Below, piece after piece: positions 38,985 through 51,771 of a DNA stretch of 64,000 nucleotides. Location of the stretch: positions 8,101,001 through 8,165,000 of the forward strand of contig NC_135358.1 in assembly GCF_051622035.1 (NCBI RefSeq), read 5' to 3'. The stretch's first letter is position 1. Every line of letters begins with the position of its first letter. This DNA comes from Arctopsyche grandis (lineage: Eukaryota > Arthropoda > Insecta > Trichoptera > Hydropsychidae). The position numbers and the translations under genes were made by a program. The notes under the pieces were generated by a model. That model did not search any database, had not been told where the DNA came from, and worked only from the letters and a program-made list of their open reading frames with translations.

Positions 38985-41900
38985 ATGGAAGTGCCATTGC
39001 AGGTGGGGGCTCGGGTGCGGGGGGGTGGGGGCGGGAGCTCAGAAAGGGGCACCGATGGCGGATGTGGTCTCGAGGCGGTGGATGGCCGTCTCGTGTCTTA
39101 CGGAGGGCGTGCCTGGCCCTTGGATGCGGCTCTTGGTCCGGGTGCCCCACAAGCACAAGTCTATGCTACCCTTACCGGGGCCCAGTTATCATGCTTTCTA
39201 GACGGTTGTGATGTTTCCGTTGTCACATTTGGGCAACGGGGATCAGGAAAAACTTATACACTAATTGGCCCAGGTTTGTGTTTCAAAACTCAACTATTCA
39301 CAATTAACACTTCAATCCGTCTATATGTCACGAATATGTTTCCTTGCAGATGTTGATTCTATATATAATGATCAAGATCGAGGTATCATTCCACGTTTCT
39401 TATACGACACTTTTCACAGATTGAGTCAAATGCCCGAAAGGAGCTTTGTAATTCACTTGACTTGGATGCGATTAGTGAACGGAGGAGTTACCGATCTTTT
39501 GGGTTGCGGCCTGGCTAGATGCACCAATCTAGCCGAAGCTTTTCAATATCTAGTCAAAGGGTATTCTAATGAGTGCTATGAACCCTGCCATACTGTTTTT
39601 ACGATTAGTATAGAGCAAAAATGGATCGATGCTAGTGGAATTTTACATCATAGGTTGTCGACTGCTAGCTTTTGTGAGCTGGCTGCATATCCTGAGCCAA
39701 GTCTCCATTCAGTGGAAGATATAATTAGGAATTTACTTCAAATGACTGATCCGAAGTTAGTTAATTACGAACAATCTCTCTTAACAGCTATGCTGAGAGA
39801 CTCTTTCGGCGGACGCGCTTTGACTTGGATTATATGTTGTCTCAGTGCAGATCCTTTGCAATTGGAACTATCTTTAAAAACGTTAGAGCTTTGTTGGTGT
39901 TGTCGAGGCATTCGAAATTTTGTAACCGTGAATGGATTCGCCGATAATAATACCGCGATAAATGTTGAAAAAGATTTGAACCAGTGTCCCGAACAATATT
40001 TTGGTTTGCAGTTTGCCGCTCAGCAATGGATAAAATTGGTAGCTAATGCCGAAGGTTTATTTCAAAAAATCTTGCAGAGTAATCTCCTGTCTAAATCTGA
40101 AACCGCCCAAGTAAACGAATGGCTTTTTCTAAAAGCCGAATGTGATGATTGTCTCAATCCCGCATTACTAGATTTGGGAGACAATACTGGTGAGCCTTTT
40201 TCAGAAAATAAAAATGTTTTGCCTCGAATTGCAGAAGATACTGAACCAAGTGAACCGAGTGACTCGGATGTTGATTCCGATACTAGTGTTCAGCATGATG
40301 ATTTTTTGTTTACTGATAAACTTTGTAAATATATGGAGTATTTTAGAGAAAAAACTGATGAACTAGCATCAGATAGATGTGAAGAATATATTCACTGTGA
40401 TGGAACGGCTGACGTTGAAACTTCAGATAACTATGTATCAACGACACCTTCCGTTCAAACGGGGCGAAGAAAAACAATTCAACCTGGGGAAAGCTTGAGC
40501 GGAAGTGAATTAGAGTTATTAAGACGCGCAGCTGCTAAAGCAATATCACCTGAATCTCAGAAAATTATATTAGAATCTCATAAAGCATACGAAGATCCAG
40601 AACCTAAGTTGGTTGAAAGAGAATTATTAAAAATTATTGATTCCCCGGTTCCTAGTGAATCTTGTAAAAAATACAAAGCCCAACTGCAAAAGTACACATT
40701 CAAGCAAAATCTTATTGGGAAGATAACAAAAGCCATACAAGACAGCGAAATGCAATTAAAAGAATTGTTAAGCCTGTGCATTGCAAAAGAGCAATTGATT
40801 CAAGATCTTTCAAAGATCGTCAAAAGACAAAATAATGCCAAACAAGCCAACGTTAAGGAAGAATTTGAAAAAGCTAAATCAGATTTAGTGACCGCCCAAG
40901 CAAAGTTCATCAGTGGAGACGGGAATACTAAACATAGTCAACAAGTCCAAAAATGTAGGGCTATAGTTGACCATTACGAGAGGCGATTATTAGACCAAGA
41001 ATTGGGCAAACAAATCAATAGTGATAATAATAAAGAAGTTAAAAAACATGAGAACAAATTGAAGGCTTATAAAAAACGAATTGAACAAATAAAAAAGCAA
41101 ATAAAGCGCGATGAAAAACGGAAAAACACTTTAGAATTAGAATTAATCAAGGATAAAACTAAATTAGATGAAATCTACAATCAAGACATTCTCGATCATT
41201 CTGCTGAAGCAAAAGTGAGACCTAAAAAACAACCAACTTTAAAACAAGTTAGTTCGCGATTATCTCATTTAGATCACATTCTGAAAGAAAAGGCATCTGA
41301 CCTACAAAAATGCGAACTATCCGAAGACAAAGAATCTATGCTTCGTCGCGAAATTAGGAATCTAAGAAAAACAAGGGAATGTTTGCTTGATCAACAATGC
41401 ATTTTAGGGCACAAACGCAAAACCCAAAAATCTCTCTCCGATACCGAGGTCAGCCGATATTACATATTTGTAGTACATTTAAAATAGTATGTTTTTTCAC
41501 ATTCAATTATGAACTTTTTGCAGGAAAGAAAATTAATGGAATATGAAGAAGCTGTAGAAGCGATTGATACTGCAATAGAATATAAAAATGAATTGATTTG
41601 TGGCAGAGGACATTCTTTAGTAGAGGTGAAAGGCCAGCGTGAACGAGGAGAAGAACTATTAATGGCTCGACTTAATAAATTATCTCAAAATGAAATGAGA
41701 ACTTTACTATATAAATATTTCCAAAAAGTAATTTCAACTTAACTAAGTCAATAATTTCAAAAATTTATGTGTATGTAAATCAAAACATTATACACAATCT
41801 TTCAATTTTTTATGTCGATTTTTTTTTACAGGTGATTGATTTAAGAGGCAATTGTGTTAACCTTGAAGCTGCAGCTAGTGCAGCACAGCAAGAAGCTGGT

Positions 41901-42949
41901 GGTTGGAGACGTCGTTGTGCTGATGCTTGGGCTGCTTTGCAACATGCCCGATTGACTCATGCTCGTCGTACCACAACACTTACAGCAAGGTAAAACTTAA
42001 TTTCCGGTTATTATATTTCAAATTATAACTAATTATTTAAATGTTATAGTGCACTGGTAAAGCTATTGCATACCAATAGAGAGGTTGTGGGTTCAAGTCC
42101 CGGCCATATACGCTGCTAGCGAAATCTTGTGGTTATTAAAACACAGATCGACTGTCTCCTATTAGAATTTTTCGATTTTTCTATCTTAATTGTTGAAAAG
42201 AGGATCCGATAAATCGGTATCCTCTCCCTCAGTTTCTTGCAAATTCGAGTTATTAGCATCTCGAATTTGTTGAATCATATTTCTCGCAGATTTTCTATGT
42301 ATCAATTGTCCATAGATGTCTCTATTGTATTCTATGTTCTGTTATGTTTGAAAAATTGTAAATACTTATGTACAAACAATAATTTAACCATATGTGTCGC
42401 CTTCGGTAATTCCTGTCATGGCACATATGATTAATGTATGTAATAAAAAAACTTCATAAACATTTAAACGTTTTCAGGCATTACCACACTCTGAATCAAT
42501 TAATGCGAGAAATGGCCGGAGATACAGAAAGCGATAGCACTATTTACAATGGCATGTGTAATAGGATCCCGTTCCCCTTGGAATATCCACCGAGAATTAA
42601 ATCACATGAAAACGGATCGAACGTTGATAATATTTTAACCCAGCACAGTCACATTGCAGCTACAACGGCCAAGTTTAAAGTGAAGGATGAGACGGTCGAG
42701 GGAAATACGCGAATTTTGAACAAAATAGAACAAGTGGCAAGGTTTCATCAGGTAATTTGTTGCTGATACTTTATTTATAATCATAAATAATTGTTCTCAT
42801 TGTTTATTGTCGTTTGGTACATTTTTCAGAGTGGTATTCCAAGTCAAAATTTAAGACAATTACAACCCGTCAATAGTGATCCTACTACAAAAGTCACTCG
42901 TCAAAAAAATAAATTAGTTATCGTTCAAGAAGATAAACCAAAAAAGTAA
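38985..42949 (+). CDS. cos: Costal-2 / kinesin-like protein of Hedgehog signalling
   Basis: This is a kinesin-related scaffold that in Drosophila holds Fused, Ci and Smoothened together. Six exons join in frame: 38985-39273, 39350-41448, 41524-41727, 41832-41989, 42478-42751 and 42830-42949, giving 1047 aa (Drosophila about 1200). The start MEVPLQV resembles the family N-terminus. The P-loop GQRGSGKT is at 83-90. Switch I (normally SSRSH) reads NECYEPCHTVFTI and switch II (normally DLAGSE) reads CELAAYPEP, so the motor is degenerate, as known for Costal-2. An acidic segment with SEPSDSDVDSD follows, then about 300 residues of Lys/Glu-rich coiled coil from residue 541, and a C-terminal segment with REMAGDTESDS. 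It is convergent with the TCAIM-like gene. An intron-4 SINE separates exons 4 and 5. Confidence 0.9.
42045..42290 (+). mobile_element. tRNA-derived SINE in Costal-2 intron 4
   Basis: The head has a B box (GGTTCAAGTCC) and an A-box-like GCACTGGTAAAG. The body reads CAGATCGACTGTCTCCTATT, then a 3' part with TATCCTCTCCCTC and TTGCAAATTCGAG, matching the copy at 9075-9345. Confidence 0.75.
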
Positions 42950-43477
42950 GATCTATATATTTAAAAAAAAAAGCAAGTACTATTTATTCATTAAATGATC
43001 TAATAGTAGGGAAATATCTTTTAAAAAATATTATATAAATACTTTTTTTTACAATTCAATCTGTATATTGTGATTCAAAATATAATTATTTATTGTTGGT
43101 TTATTTTTGTATTAAATTATCTAGTATCTAATTTAATTATTGTTCTCGATGAAGCTTATATTTGTACATGTATGTATGTTTGCATATTTAGTATGCAATT
43201 ACTCAAATTTAATGGCAAATACTCAATGTACATATTTTACATTATATAAAAATAAATGTATTGCAAAACAAAAAAAAATAAATGAACTAATTTATCACAC
43301 AAAACAAAAATATTTTTATATCCTTTGGATGCTCAATCAACTACGCATATGTATATTGGAATTATAGTTGAAATATAATATATTGGAATCAGATTCGTCT
43401 CATCATTAAGTTATTACAGATAGAATTTAGCATATAAATCAAATGTAGACAAATATAATAATTCTCCATTAATGATA
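42950..43477. other. Shared 3' intergenic space of two convergent genes
   Basis: Only 528 bp separate the Costal-2 and TCAIM-like stop codons. It is strongly AT-rich with AATAAA signals on both strands (plus near 43246, minus near 43089), so the two 3' UTRs may overlap. The 75-codon ORF at 43140-43367 is not recognised. Confidence 0.5.
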
Positions 43478-45929
43478 TCACCATTTCCAGTCCCAAGGTA
43501 TACACATCATACCGTCGGAAAGCACTGAGTAATAGCTCGTCACCCACAAGCTAATTCCTTGGAAATCCTAAGAAAATCAAACGATTGATTAATCATTTTT
43601 TTATAAATTAAGCTTCAACAAAATTTTCCCCATCGATTGTACACATATATTACATTTTGTAATTCCGAAGCGTGTTGCAGCAAATGTTGACAGCACTGTA
43701 TCATACGATCTGGTGTAACGCAGTCATCTTTCATAAGTTCCAAAAGACCCAAACGCGATACACATTCCTTGTGAAGAGTACGTTCAGTGTGTTTATTTCT
43801 AAAAGTATTACATTTGTTAGGCTTGTCAACGGGTATAACACATTTACAGAAAGAAAATCTTTGAAAAGGTTTGCAACATTTTGTATTGTGTCAGGCCTTC
43901 CATCGCTTCATCTAGATGAGCTGCTATGAAGCTGACTAATTGATCTCCCGGACACGAAGAAGGGGTTATAATTTGTCCTGTTGGCGAAATCATCAACGGT
44001 CCTGCTTCCCTAAAGATAATATTAATTATATATAGATATGTATTGATACATTTTTAGTGAAATATGGTTTACTAACTGCTCAACGACAATTTCATAATTG
44101 GACAACGATTTAGGAACGGATTTTGGGAAACCATTTCCCGATGTATGAACATCTTCGAGCGATGTTGTCAAGTGACGCAGCTGCTTGCAATATTCAGCTG
44201 CTTGTATCTTAGGCATAAATTTTCTGAAAAAAGAACCATTTAAAAATGTGCAAAAACATTAACTTGATAGTAAAAATAAAATTTTTTACATATACCTTCT
44301 TTTAATATGTATATCACGTAGTACGGTAGATAATGTTTTTTCATACATTGGAATGGATAGTAAAGCATCATCGTGTTGTTTAACTTTTTTTATTGACTGC
44401 AACAGTTAATATTTACTCGTACATATACTAGACTATTTTTAAAACTAAAAATTCAAATTTAAGTAATACTAACATCAAGCCAATTGTTTCGAACTTCAGT
44501 GTTTCCCAAATAGACGTCACCGTCTAAACTAACTCCGGTGAACTGTCCAAAGACAAGAGTTCGACCTAGTTTTATAACCCGTTAAAACAATTTAAAATGT
44601 TTTTTCGATAGTACAATATATTGAATCACCGTCTTACCTTTAAGATTGCTCATTTCAAACGGATGTTGTGTTGCAAGTGCGTTAAAACTTTGTAAACTGC
44701 CTCGTATATGACTAACGTTCCATCCCGAATCCCATTTTATCTGAATAAAATATGAATTTATTTTTCATTTACAAAAAAAGTATATACGTATGTAAATACT
44801 GCTATTTTAAATACATATGTATTATAATAGCATACTTCTTTAAGCAAATATTTTGTTGTCAATGAATTCTGCAATTCACTTATATGATCTCTGGTTGCTT
44901 TAGTTGAATCGTATTTTGTACGTGCACTGGAATAGTTTTTTTTGACCCAAGAGCTGAAATGATATTTCAAAAGTTACAATTTGCTGTTATGTAATGATTT
45001 GATTTAAGAATAACAATTTTATATGTTATAAATAGACAATATTTTATACAAACATATTCATATGTAATTAATAGTATACATACAAATTAATTACATATTA
45101 ATTTAACCATACTTACTCACTTTAATGAATTCAAATCTTTAACTCTGCTGACTTGCTCCTTCATAATGAAACTAGTATAAAAAGGATCATTTTCATCAAA
45201 AGGAGTGTTGTAGCCGAACGTTCTAAACTCGAAAACATTCATATAATGTTAAAATACATTTGAAAAAGTAATTAAAATCATAAAGAATGTATGTATATCG
45301 TATTAAAAATTAAATACGTACTTGAAATTGTTGCTTTTTGGAATAGGCTTAGAAATTTTATCAACATAATCGGTGGGTAATTGACATGCTTTTAGTACTG
45401 CTAAGACGGACTGTCGAACATTGTTGCCAGATAGTATTATGTTTATTAATTTAAAATTTCCTAACACAAAACACATCGGATTCGAAATCATAAAAACCAA
45501 AATAACACTCACATATTGACAAAATAAATAAAACGGACAAACCTTTCGGTTGAGATTTTTCTCTGAGATAAAATGACAGAGTCGTTGATGGCAATAATGT
45601 TTTAGTTTGTTGGGCTTCTAAGAGCGCACTCAATTGCTTCAAAGAATTCTCATTAACACTCTAGAATATATATAGACAAAAACAAGATCCGGTTAAAAAA
45701 TTTCCATAGAATATAAATATACTAGATTTTGTAAAATTATTTATGAAGAGAATACCCGCTGTTCTGGATATCTTCCAAACAAATCTGGATGCACAGAAAA
45801 ATAGAACGGTCTTAGGGCAGTTGAAACTTCAGCAGTGCTAAGATGACGACAAAAAATCCTAAAACTTTCATTAAATATAAGAAACGATCTGATAAAGAAG
45901 GTAAAAAGATTTTACTACCCTATAGTCAT
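43478..45929 (-). CDS. TCAIM-like mitochondrial protein
   Basis: The vertebrate homologue, T-cell activation inhibitor mitochondrial, is a matrix protein of poorly known role. Thirteen exons join in frame: 45929-45919, 45858-45756, 45660-45543, 45460-45322, 45222-45121, 44953-44836, 44740-44638, 44565-44474, 44396-44296, 44223-44077, 44009-43878, 43798-43654 and 43567-43478, giving 466 aa. Matching landmarks are ALRPFYFSVHPDLFGRYPEQ, NENSLKQL, STTLSFYLRE, IKWDSGWNVSH, MIQCCQHLL and the C-terminal CIPWDWKW. The first exon is only 11 nt (MTI plus two bases), and the donor of exon 11 (AAAAT then GTTGCA) is weak, so those two joints are least certain. Human TCAIM is about 496 aa. Confidence 0.88.
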
Positions 45930-47110
45930 TTGTTTGACATTTGAAAAGTTCAACAGAACACAATAGTCGCTTGTCAAAGTGACAGCCGAACTGTCAATAC
46001 AGTTTGTCGAAATAATTCAAGCCCATGTAATTTAACTAGAATATAAAGAAAATGTGACTTTAATTACCATTGAATTTTCGAAAGGTTTATATACATATTG
46101 GTTTCTTATTTTAAATAAATAGTTATATTAATAAAAAAGCTGTCATCGAAGTTCCATGTTTCAACGTGACATAACCCTTCTACGTAATTTTGTTGGCCGA
46201 AAGAGAGAAAAATGTCAACTATGCACAAAAGCTTTATTAATATTTTTAATAGATAAAAACACATTTATGTAAAAGAATATTCAATTGAAATTCTTAACTA
46301 TACATTTAAAATTATAAAATTACGCGTAGTAAGGTCACGAACGAGAATAAACGTGAAAATCGATACACATGCTCTTTTCAAAAATCGTTAGACGTTAGTA
46401 TACACTTATAATTCTGCGAACCATTGACGTTATTTAAGAATTGTTTTCTCAAGCGTTTCGAAATGCGTTGTATCCGTGAGATGACAGACAAAAGCATTGC
46501 GGTGGGTAGGGTTGCCAAACCAACACAAGTACACAAATATGTGGGTATATGTATAAAATGCGAATTCAATTTTCATTACCGTATTTCCTTTTTTATTACC
46601 AGCGTCTCGGTAAAACCGTTTTGAGTGGGATCGAAGATTCTTCGTTCCTCATTCAAAAGATTTATATAAAGTCGTAAAAATTAATTAAAACGCCTTTTAC
46701 GGTTTCAGAACACGGTGGAATGTCGGCTGGATTTAACGCTTCATTATTCTATACTCGATATATTTTTACATCTGATTATTTTCATATTGTATATCCCCGA
46801 CCGATGTTTTCAAAATAATATGCAAGCGTTTATTTATATATGCACATATGTACATGCATGTGTATGCATTTACGTACACAAACGTATGTCTGTATATGTA
46901 TATTTGCATATGTAAACTCATTGATATAAATATCAAGAAAAATTTTAAATGTGAACTTAATATTTTAATAATCTTTTATGGTCTTGCTACTTAAATTATG
47001 TTTAAAAAAAATCTTATTTAATATTTGTAAAAATTAGTATTCATCTCATAAGTAAATATTAGTTTCAGAAAATCATTTTTTACCTTATAAAAATCTTTCG
47101 TATTTGAATA
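45930..47110. other. AT-rich intergenic, no gene seen
   Basis: Short ORFs (for example 46424-46624) carry no recognisable domain. The promoter of the TCAIM-like gene should lie just after 45929. Confidence 0.4.
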
Positions 47111-47185
47111 CAGTGGATCCCCGGAGAACGTGGATTTTGAGACCGATAACACGGACCAAATATCGTGTTCTCGGGGGCTCTACTG
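47111..47185. mobile_element. Very short (75 bp) MITE
   Basis: Its ends are inverted repeats (CAGTGGATCCCCGGAGAAC and CAGTAGAGCCCCCGAGAAC) flanked by TA on both sides. The terminus resembles the pogo/Tigger style seen at 2730. Almost the whole element is the two arms. Confidence 0.75.
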
Positions 47186-47343
47186 TAGATAGATTCTTTC
47201 TATGTATATATAGTCAAATTATGTATTTTAATATATTCAATTAAATTTTAGATTGTCTGCTATGCAAGCTGCAAGCAGTTTTAACCAAAAAAAAATGATA
47301 TACCTACATATGTACATATGTACCATTTGGTTCGGTGATTATA

Positions 47344-47508
47344 CACTAAAATCTCGATCACGGAACATCTGGCACCCAAAAACTCCATCAATCACACGCG
47401 AAATATTGTACAAACGAGAACTCGAGTGCCAGATATTCTGTATTCACGATTTTTGTGGCAACGATTGTCGTGCGCACGATCGCAATTTGCGCAATAATCC
47501 GTTTACCG
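47344..47508 (+). mobile_element. Short MITE, family M, copy 5 (best preserved)
   Basis: It starts CACTAAAATCTCGATCACGG and ends AATAATCCGTTTACCG, with TA immediately on both sides (47342-47343 and 47509-47510). This copy defines the family ends. At 165 bp it has no coding capacity. Confidence 0.75.
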
Positions 47509-47510
47509 TA

Positions 47511-48900
47511 CTATTTCATAGTACTCGAACCAAAATTTTTTATCTTTTCTATTTTTCACCTGTCGAGCAACGCCAGGCAATTCGGCTAGTTACATATTTC
47601 ACTCGATGAATTTGGTGATGTGAAGTGTGTGAATCACCTTGTCTGAATTTTTACATCCTTACACACGTGTACTTGAATCATCCAATTTGGCGAATTGCGT
47701 TTAATTAGCGTTGAATTTGGTGATGCAACGACTTTATTTGTGTCGATTTTCCGCAGAATCGGGAACACCATGCTTGTTTGTTTTGTTTCGACGGGCTTCT
47801 GCTCTTCTGGAGTCGGCTCTTCTCGGTAAAGCAATGTTTATCGACATATACACGTACACACATCCACCGGAGTTGACTGAGTAAATTGGCGATGCCAGAT
47901 TTACGACTATACACATAATGTAGACGAAAGAAACCGCTTCCACTGTTTATAATTAATATCGGTGCAAAATCCTCCGCTCTAGTCTAAACGATGTTCAACA
48001 AAAATATAATAGTGATTACATGATTATTATAAATACACGCGTATTTCCATTTTAAATGCAACAAAGTTGCACAATCGGTAATGCAATATAATTTTAATGC
48101 GCACCCGATTTTGACAAAAAATATTAGTAAGGGCATTTTTCCGTTCACTTCTGTAGTGTTAAAACTGGCAAAGATTTAACACTAATACATTTGAATGGAA
48201 TCATAAAAATTACCACTTACACGAAAACCATGTGAAATGCATAAGAGGTATGTAAAAATGTCGGAAATTTCGCATTTACACATGCAGGGCCGCGCCTACC
48301 ATATGTACAAATGTGTGCAACGCACACAGGCAGCCAAAATAAATGAGAGTCGAAAAAATTATATTCCTTAAAAAATACTTTGTCTTGTTGTATACTTGTG
48401 GATTGCTGTTGAAAGTTACAACTTGTAACACATCCGAACTATAATTCAGGGAAATAACGGGATAGCAGGTATAGCTTCGGTCCGCATAGAGCTAGGTCTT
48501 TTATGTTCTATTATCTTTGCGACTTACAGATGTATTTCTTCAAGGATGTTGAGTATTGGTTTGTCATCGAAAGAACAATGTTCTAGATGTGGATTTGGGG
48601 GTAAAAACACTTTATTTTCAAGAGTGAACTTGAAAAGGTTCAGTATTTATTGCCTTCTGGTCCTGTTCAGAACTAAACGTTTTGGTTTTCTGTCTGTTTT
48701 TCTGGTTAATTTTTATTATGATTCAAATTTTCAACATATATTTCTCACACAATATTAATTATCACAAGGTAAGATTCTTGCACTATTCGCATGCATTTTT
48801 TTATTAATATGATTTATATAAATGCTGATAATTTAATGATTTTCCCATGATCAGGCTGCCCCTGAGCGACACCTATGGTATTAAACTAAATTTGTAGGTG
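47511..48900. other. Intergenic, no gene seen
   Basis: Three overlapping minus-strand ORFs at 47634-47943 and one plus ORF at 48546-48758 have no recognisable content. A CAGGGCCGCGCCTACC sequence near 48294 could be a transposon end, but no partner was found. Confidence 0.35.
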
Positions 48901-48904
48901 ATTA

Positions 48905-49170
48905 ATTTTTGAAATCATATTCAAATAGTGGTGGCATAGTGGGTAGAATGGTTTTTACGCATTTGACAAGGAACCGTTTCAACAAAGAAATCAAATAAAT
49001 TGTGATGAGGAAAGATTAACCGGGAGTCATAAATATCCACGTCTGACAAGTAGCACTACAGAAGTACTCGGAATAAATTGTTTTCAATCAAGGTCAACCC
49101 ACGCTATCGTACCAGGCAACTTCTCGGTGGTTAGCATTAAAGTAACCACTAAGCCATGCTACTAGCTAAT
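48905..49170 (-). mobile_element. tRNA-derived SINE
   Basis: Read on the minus strand, TAGCATGGCTTAGTGGTTAC (A-box region) is followed by GTGGGTTGACC (B-box region), then GTCAGACGTGGA, ATGACTCCCGGTTAATC, GAAACGGTTCC and a 3' end TTTGAATATGATTTCAAAAA. It is the same family as 50571-50825. Confidence 0.75.
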
Positions 49171-50570
49171 TGTCTTTATACTTAAATATTTTTTATTAGT
49201 TACAATGTTCATTAAATGATTTTAAATATTTGGAGAAAGTCACGTGTTGTTCTCGTAAGATTTCTATATATAAATGGCATATTATAAAACATTATAAGTA
49301 TCGCGCATTGTCAATCAAAACAAATAAAAAATTTATGCGCTGTTTTAATTAGAAAGTTTGTTTTAAAATTTGTTCTAGCTTGATTTACATTTGCGTCATT
49401 TCTCTTGGCTATTTGGGTTGATACTGCCATAGGTCAGTTCTAAACGAAAAACCACATATGCATGTATCTTTTTTTTATACGAATGAATTCAATACACAAA
49501 TATGCATTTTTAATATGTAATATTTATTCATATATACATTTTCCAGCATTATAAATTATTCCACCAATTTCTAAGAATTTTAACATGTTTATTGAATGAT
49601 TGGATTTGCAAATTTCTTAATGTTCTTTAATTTCGATGAAATTTCACGCTTGTAAATAAATTAACTAATATTATCATGTTATATTTCATCTTCCCGTTAA
49701 TGAGTTTTTGATTATTGGCATTTAGTTTTGCCAATTAAATTAATAGAAAATGACGATATACATTCGAACGCTGAGAAAAATAATTACACAAGTAAAAATG
49801 TTTAGTCATATATGGAATGTTTTACAATTTTAAACGGTTCACATATACTCGGGCTTAAGGATGTCTTTATTTCTGATATAAAAACTTACTTGCATATAAA
49901 TTGAAATTTAAAACGCGTATCTGCTTGGGGTTGGTCCACTAATCCTCACTGCCAAGTATTTAAATTATCTATTTTTAAACTTTTTTTTGTACAAACAAAC
50001 AAGACGACCGTAAATTACGCATCACATACATATATTGCGCAGCTACCGAATATCATAAAACCTCCTGATTTCCATAATTTTTAGGATTTATTATTTATTC
50101 GTAATAAAAATCTGGTAATAACGTGTGCAGTTAAAACATCCAGAAGGACTGATTGGGTCAGGTCTCGCTTTTATGGCAAAAACATCTAAATATAATTGAT
50201 ACTCCATTTTATTTATAAAATATTTTTTCTACTTGTTTGAAAAAAAAAGGTTTTCATTGAAAAAAAATTCTTTTGTTTTTTTTATCGTGAATGCTCTTAT
50301 TTTGATAAATTATCATAAAATCAACCGACTTCGACTCCTTTTTTTAATTGTTTTCTTTAATTAATGGTATTACCGTGTGTATCAACTAGAATCTGAAGTA
50401 AGTCCAATAATAAATTGAAATTTAATCATTTCTATATATGTATGTAAGTACGAATTTTAATTACATTTAAAATAAAATCGTTGGATTGCACGCATTTTTA
50501 TGTGTTGTGTCCAAAACCGATTGTTTCCCCTTTCTCATACATTTTTTTATTAAATTGAGTTGTTTGTGTA
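49171..50570. other. AT-rich intergenic, no gene seen
   Basis: I see neither coding sequence nor a clear repeat in this stretch. Confidence 0.4.
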
Positions 50571-50825
50571 TTAGCCAGCAGCGTGGCTCAGTGGTCACGT
50601 TGATACTAAGCACCGAGGGTTGACGGGATCGATCTCGTGAGCTGACCGCGATTAAAAATAATTGATTCTAATAAGTCAGACTTGGACATTTGTGACTCCA
50701 AGTTAATCATTTCCTACCAGAGTTTTCCAATTTATCTGATTTTATTAGTGAAGTGGTTCCTTCATTGAATTGGCAAAAACCATCCTACCCACTATGTCAC
50801 CAGTATTTGAATATGATTTCAAAAA
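50571..50825 (+). mobile_element. tRNA-derived SINE
   Basis: The head reads AGCGTGGCTCAGTGGTCACG (A box), then GGGTTGACGGGATCGATCTC (B-box region). The body GTCAGACTTGGACATTTGTG continues through TTTCCTACCAGAG and GAAGTGGTTCC, ending TTTGAATATGATTTCAAAAA. It pairs with the copy at 48905. Confidence 0.78.
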
Positions 50826-51540
50826 AATATTATCTTATATACAATATTTATATTATGCTTTCATATATGTCTGGTCACAGTGACGCGTTAGAGTATTCTG
50901 TAATGTCACTGTTGCTAATATGTAAATAATTATAATAATAATAATAAAATTAATACACATACACTATGAATGTACTAATTTTTTATTTATACCTATTTAT
51001 TTACCAATAATTCAATAAATTGGGTTACATGTCAATTTTTAGTGATTTAATTTTTATATTTTGAAAATTGTTATTAATTTTTTTACTAAAAATTTTATAC
51101 GTTGGCAAGATATGTATATTACAATAAAACAAAACCTTATAAAAACATATAAGGCTATTGGCCACTATACGTATGTCATCGTCTCAAGTTTTTGCTTTCT
51201 TAAACGTGTTTATTACGATTCTTTTTCATCATCGAACTATCGGAAGCGATTTAAATTTCTATTAAAGTGATCAAACCGCGCAAAATGGCAATGTTTCAAA
51301 TCGATCATTAGTGAAATGAAACATACAAAATACTTATTTTGTTATTATTATTCGTTATCCATTTATAATGTCTTTATTATAATCTAATATATGATTTCGA
51401 AAGAGACTTTGTATGTATGTTTTTTTTTAGTATTTTTGGTTGGGAACATCGAAAACAAAACAAAGTTTTTCGATATATTTTTTTTTCGATTCAAATAAAT
51501 TTAATAAAAAAACCAATTAATATTTACTAGTATATGTAGA
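50826..51540. other. AT-rich intergenic, no gene seen
   Basis: The only ORF (51061-51270, 69 codons) is low-complexity and not recognised. Confidence 0.4.
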
Positions 51541-51544
51541 TTCA

Positions 51545-51599
51545 CCATGTTTAAGCTGTTTATATTACAAATACCGAGCGAAGCCGGGTAAAAAACTAG
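51545..51599 (+). mobile_element. Helitron-like 3' terminus
   Basis: ACCGAGCGAAGCCGGGT (imperfect hairpin with a GAA loop) is followed by AAAAAACTAG and then T. This matches the usual Helitron 3' end of a short hairpin plus CTRR followed by T. The 5' extent is unclear. Confidence 0.5.
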
Positions 51600-51771
51600 T
51601 AATAAATAAGTAGAGGTAGGATAGCCAAGATTGTTCCATTGTTGTAAATCCTTTGTGAAAAAGGTTCGGCAAACCTTTAACAATGCATTTACAACATTTG
51701 AACAATACGCGGCACGCTCTGGGTCCGGGCTTTATAAAATAAGATAAAAAGCCTTGTAATAATCATAATAT

